A stretch of 64,000 nucleotides of DNA, taken from NCBI GenBank assembly GCA_023333565.1, contig JAJKFH010002178.1, positions 186,001 to 250,000 of the forward strand, given 5' to 3'. A program made the position numbers and the translations under genes. The notes beneath the pieces are model-generated. The model ran no database searches. It had not been told where the DNA came from and saw nothing but the letters and a program-made list of their open reading frames with translations. This document shows positions 60,249 through 64,000 of this stretch, in pieces; the stretch's first letter is position 1, and each line of letters opens with the position of its first letter. Source of the stretch: Puffinus mauretanicus. Taxonomy: Eukaryota > Chordata > Aves > Procellariiformes > Procellariidae.

Positions 60249-60771
60249 TGTCCTAGTTTCGGCTGGGATAGGGTTAAATTTCTTCCTAGTGCTGTGTTTT
60301 GGATTTAGTATGAGGAGAATGTTGATAACACACTGATGTTTTCAGTTGTTGCTAAGTACCCTCCTAGTCCAAGGACAGCTCCCATGCCTACTGACTGAGC
60401 TAGGTGCACAAGATGGGAGGGAACATAATCAGGACAGCCAGCCCAGCTGGCTAATGGGGTATTCCATACCATGTGACGTCATGCTCAGTATAGGAATGGT
60501 AGGCGTGATCCAGGAAGTACCGATCGCTACTTGGTTATTGGTCAGCGCGGATGGTGAGCAATTGCATTGTGTATCACTCATTTTTTTGTATATTCTATCA
60601 TTATTATTATTATTATTTTCCCTCTTCTGTTCTGTTAGACTATCTTTATCTCAACCCACGAGTTTTTCTCACTTTTACCCTTCTGATTCTCTCCCCGTCC
60701 CACTGGGGGGGCGGGGGGAGTGAGCGAGCGGCTGCATGGTATTTGGCTGCCTGCCAGATTAAACCACGACA
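60249..60771 (+). mobile_element. ERVL-like solo LTR, copy 2
   Basis: A 523-bp LTR from TGTCCTAGTTTCGGCTGGG to TTAAACCACGACA, flanked by the perfect 5-bp duplication GTGAT. It is complete, has no internal sequence next to it, and its own duplication shows it is an independent solo LTR and not the partner of the LTR at 54445. A G-rich run (60704-60719) lies near the end. Plus-strand frames of 125 and 74 codons through it are spurious. Confidence 0.93.
60474..60481 (+). promoter_or_regulatory. CRE palindrome in ERVL-like LTR copy 2
   Basis: TGACGTCA is kept as in copy 1, followed by CTCAGTATAGGAA at the likely TATA position, which differs from copy 1 (TATATGAA) and may weaken the box. Confidence 0.6.
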
Positions 60772-60776
60772 GTGAT
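60772..60776. repeat. Target-site duplication, right copy (GTGAT)
   Basis: Identical to 60244-60248, directly after the terminal CA of the LTR. Confidence 0.9.
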
Positions 60777-63700
60777 AAAACCCTGTTAAGCGTATCTGAT
60801 GACATATTCATTTAAGTGGACTTTGTACAACATTACTGCTCCATCTGCTACTCACATACCAGCTGGTGCTGGCACCCTTGCTCATGAAGTGCCCAGTTGC
60901 TGCACCACAGCTGAATGCCACTACATGACAGTGACCTTAAATGCATTAGTCAATACCGCTCACCTACACCTATTATTAAAACAGATTCTTTTCCATTGTC
61001 ATCTGCAGTCAATCCAACTAATCACAGAGACTCTGAGGCTTACAGGAGAGCTTAAAGCTCATATTTTTATTCCAATATACAAAAATAAAATGAAATGGGT
61101 GATTTGCCTGTGAGGCATCCATGTTTCCATGTTGATCTTAGAATCACTCAGTTAATGTCTGTTAAGGTCAATCATTTCCACTTCAGCATCAACAGCAACA
61201 GTTTAAGGAATAATGTCACAGAATAACAAGGCACTATGAAACTGATGGGATAGTCAGTTCACTTCCCAGATCGTCCCCAGAGACCGCCTGTTAAGGAACC
61301 TTTTTTTTCCCCCCTAGGAAATCACTTTGTTGATCCACCTCAAAGCAGTGGGATTCAAGAAGTGTTAAGGTAGTTCTCTGGAAATGAGCCTCAGAGAGAG
61401 TGCTCAACTGGAACATAGTTCTGGGTACAAGCTTTTGCTGATGTTCCTTAAGCCACTCGTCCAATACTGGTGGTCTGATATAGAAAGCTGTAGAATCCCT
61501 TCCTGAAAACAGCCCATCATCTTCCAAAGACTTGCTTTATTTTCAGAAATTTACTGAATCCATAGGAAAAATATTAACCATAGAGAGATTATCAACCCCT
61601 TTTAGGGATGTGCTTTTTATACATATATTAACTAATTGCCCACCTCATAGCAAATGTATTGAGCCCACCTATTTCATAACATGAAAATTTAGAAGGAAAA
61701 ATATGCAGAGGTGATTTATCTGGATGTAAAAATCAGCAATTATTTATAGAAAGCAATTTGAGAGAGGCCAAATTGCAAGTTTGTTTTAATGAAAAACTTA
61801 AATATCATGAAAGCTGATATGTGAGAAGCAATAAAGGTCACTTGTAGGGACAGAAAATAATATTCTGCCAGTGGTGAAACAGAAGATCCATGAAGGTACA
61901 GAGGCTCAGCCATCAATAGCATTGGACTTCTGAGAGTACGAAGCCCTTCAGATGTCAAGTCAAAAGCAAATGAGAGCAGATGGAGGACAAAGATATTAGA
62001 AAGATGAATTTCAAAGGAAGACAAGCAAGTGTCAGCTCATCAGCAGGAAAGATCAGGTAGATAGTATGAGACAAGAACATTTGAGCAGTAGGAATAAGAA
62101 CATGGAAAGAGCAATTTTATTTTTCTTTAACAGAAAAATTGTTTTTTCATTTTGGTAGGTTAAAAAGTAACAATACTCCTTCCATATCCTTTCCTCCTTC
62201 CAAATTCCAAAAAACTCTTCCATTGCTCTTTGTGAAACTTTTCACATTTTAGAAATGGAACTTATTTTGTCAAAAAGCACCTCTAAAAATGGTGATTATC
62301 TTAATACCACAAATATATCTGGAATCCCCAGTGAGGTAAGGTTTTCACTTCTTACCTTCTATTTTCACAACTTACCTTCTGTAGCAGCTACCTTCTAGAC
62401 GTAAAAAGGAAAAAAAAAAAGGTTATTCCAAAAATAGCTTATAGCTTAGCTTTAATGATGTGAAAATGAAACAAATAAATAGTTTTAACACAGTCCAGTT
62501 AAACAATAAAACATTTCTAAATGAAAGAAAGTTTTCTTGAAGTTTAAACTCTACCTACTGTACACAAACATTAGTAAGAAAATGATAGTTTTTGCTATCA
62601 GTTAGCACCTTCCCTAATTGCCCTCTTTCTAATCACAAAGAACAATATTTTTGGGCTTGATTAGAACTTCGGTGTCTTTACTAAGAAGAACACACACAAT
62701 AGAACTGGGCAATATTTGTGATTATTTATTTCCAAGGCTTGCATGAACTCCAAAAAGAGGATTTAGGCAGGTGATTTTGGGCTTGATGTAGAAGCTTTTG
62801 AAATCAGCAGAGATATTGTAGGAGATCTAGCTAGTTTTGGACCAGTTATCTAATGAGTGAGAACTTGATAAGCAACATGGCTTTTTGCATCTGACTATGT
62901 TTAAAAGCTTTAACAATATTCTCCTCATTATAGCCAATTCCTTTCCCTTTATACCTTAAAATATTCAAGGTCTTGAAGGTTCCTGTGTAATGGTTATATT
63001 GTATAGTGCATCATTACAACATTTCCACTGTTTTTATTAAAATTTATCTCCTTGTCCCAGCATTTCTTAGATGGAAAATGAGATGTAGTGTTTTTATTGC
63101 TGCTAGGCAGTTCTCCTTACGTGTTGACTGTTGATTTTCTAAGTCTGCTTTCCTTATCTTCTATCTCATTGCAGAAGCTATCAATCTCTATCAGATTCCA
63201 AGGTGTGTTGTGGAGAAAGCTTTTAATTTCTCCATTCCCTGACAAGCAAAAAAGAAAAGTAGCAAAAAGAAAAGTGTTACACTCAATCAGAAATGAATTT
63301 TCATTCCAGTATTAAAATTCTCCAGACGTGTATCAGTATAATCACTGTATGTGTAGGAGAGAGACATAGGTGAATGTATGTGCATTTATGTGTGCAAGCT
63401 ACTGAATAAAAAAGATAAATATCATTAGTGGAAAGTAGAACTGTGTTTCTGCTTTGAAAGCATTACTTTACTCACCTCCAGAGTTAGCTTAGTACTTCTG
63501 TTTGAGAATAAAATACATTCATTTCAAAGTAAAGGCTGACCTCTGAACTTTTCTGAATGTAAATTACTTTAGGCAATGCTGAAATAATTTATGAAAACTT
63601 TATATTTAATTCTTTAGCTTGAGTTCCATGGTAACTATATTTCTGGAATGAGCTTTTGTGGTTTTAAACCGAAAAACCTACTGTAAGAGAGTGTGGGGCT

Positions 63701-64000
63701 GGATTTTCTTTTTTATGCAATTGAAATATCCTTCCTAAGGGATTTTAAATGGATGAAGAGCAGGTGTTTTGATTTGATGGTAAATTGATAAGCTGATTAC
63801 CTTGAAAATTAACGCAACCTATAACCAGAAATCATTCCCCTTCAAAAGATCAAAAATAGGGGAGGAGGGTATAAAACAACAACAAAGCATTCTTAATGTT
63901 AAAATATCATTCTTTCAAGTAACATGAATACAAAAGTTAGTCAATCTGTGCTCATACATAGAGATACATGTATTGATTTTATTATTGCTTAATACAGCAT
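60777..64000. other. Unique AT-rich DNA, no gene recognised
   Basis: No recognisable repeat, RNA gene or coding exon. Open frames are at most about 104 codons, overlap on both strands and lack motifs. The sequence continues in the same style to the window edge. Confidence 0.5.

Noticed and set aside
54445..60771. A single ERVL provirus bounded by the two ERVL-like LTRs
   Set aside because: The second LTR has its own perfect 5-bp duplication, and the DNA between holds unrelated elements and unique sequence but no gag or pol. They are independent insertions.
1..64000. Bacterial-type systems (CRISPR arrays, operons, phage genes, toxin-antitoxin pairs)
   Set aside because: There are no such arrays, no dense coding and no ribosome-binding-site organisation. 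Repeat content is clearly avian.

Overview
The window looks like AT-rich nuclear DNA of a bird, either a gene desert or the inside of a very long intron. The evidence is repeat content. It has CR1 LINEs ending in the avian octamer tail (ATTCTATG)n. It has two copies of an LTR that I recognise as a common avian ERVL-like family, and two copies of a 1.15-kb avian ERVK-like LTR. It also holds decayed pieces of older amniote repeats. I see no open reading frame that reads convincingly as a host protein. Every long frame that makes sense as protein comes from a transposon, or is the spurious frame of an LTR.

Layout. 1-8.3 kb is unique AT-rich DNA with one TG/TA microsatellite and faint old repeats. 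8.28-9.42 kb is a solo ERVK-like LTR on the minus strand with a short target-site duplication. 9.4-33.4 kb is mostly unique, with an ancient CR1 (10.8-11.2 kb), a short younger CR1 3' end (12.8-13.1 kb), a GC-rich segment (19.9-20.6 kb), a possible regulatory island (24.15-24.9 kb) and a (GGCAA)n array (30.25-30.4 kb). 33.4-36.7 kb is a long CR1 on the minus strand, retaining decayed traces of ORF1, endonuclease, reverse transcriptase and the C-terminus. An older CR1 scrap lies just beyond it. 37-53.5 kb is again unique, with a strong G-quadruplex motif at 38.34 kb and a (TCTCC)n array at 39.7 kb.

53.5-60.8 kb is a transposon cluster. In order it holds a CR1 3' end (+), an ERVL-like LTR (+), and a compact ERVK-like provirus (-) with recognisable primer-binding site and polypurine tract but only about 326 bp of interior. 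After a unique gap come a relatively well preserved 5'-truncated CR1 (-) and a second ERVL-like solo LTR (+) with a perfect 5-bp target-site duplication. The last 3.2 kb is unique.

No operon, CRISPR array, biosynthetic cluster or new protein system is visible. The observations most worth checking are the compact ERVK-like element, the 107-codon sense-strand frame kept open in both ERVK-like LTRs, the possible conserved regulatory island, and the isolated G-quadruplex motif.
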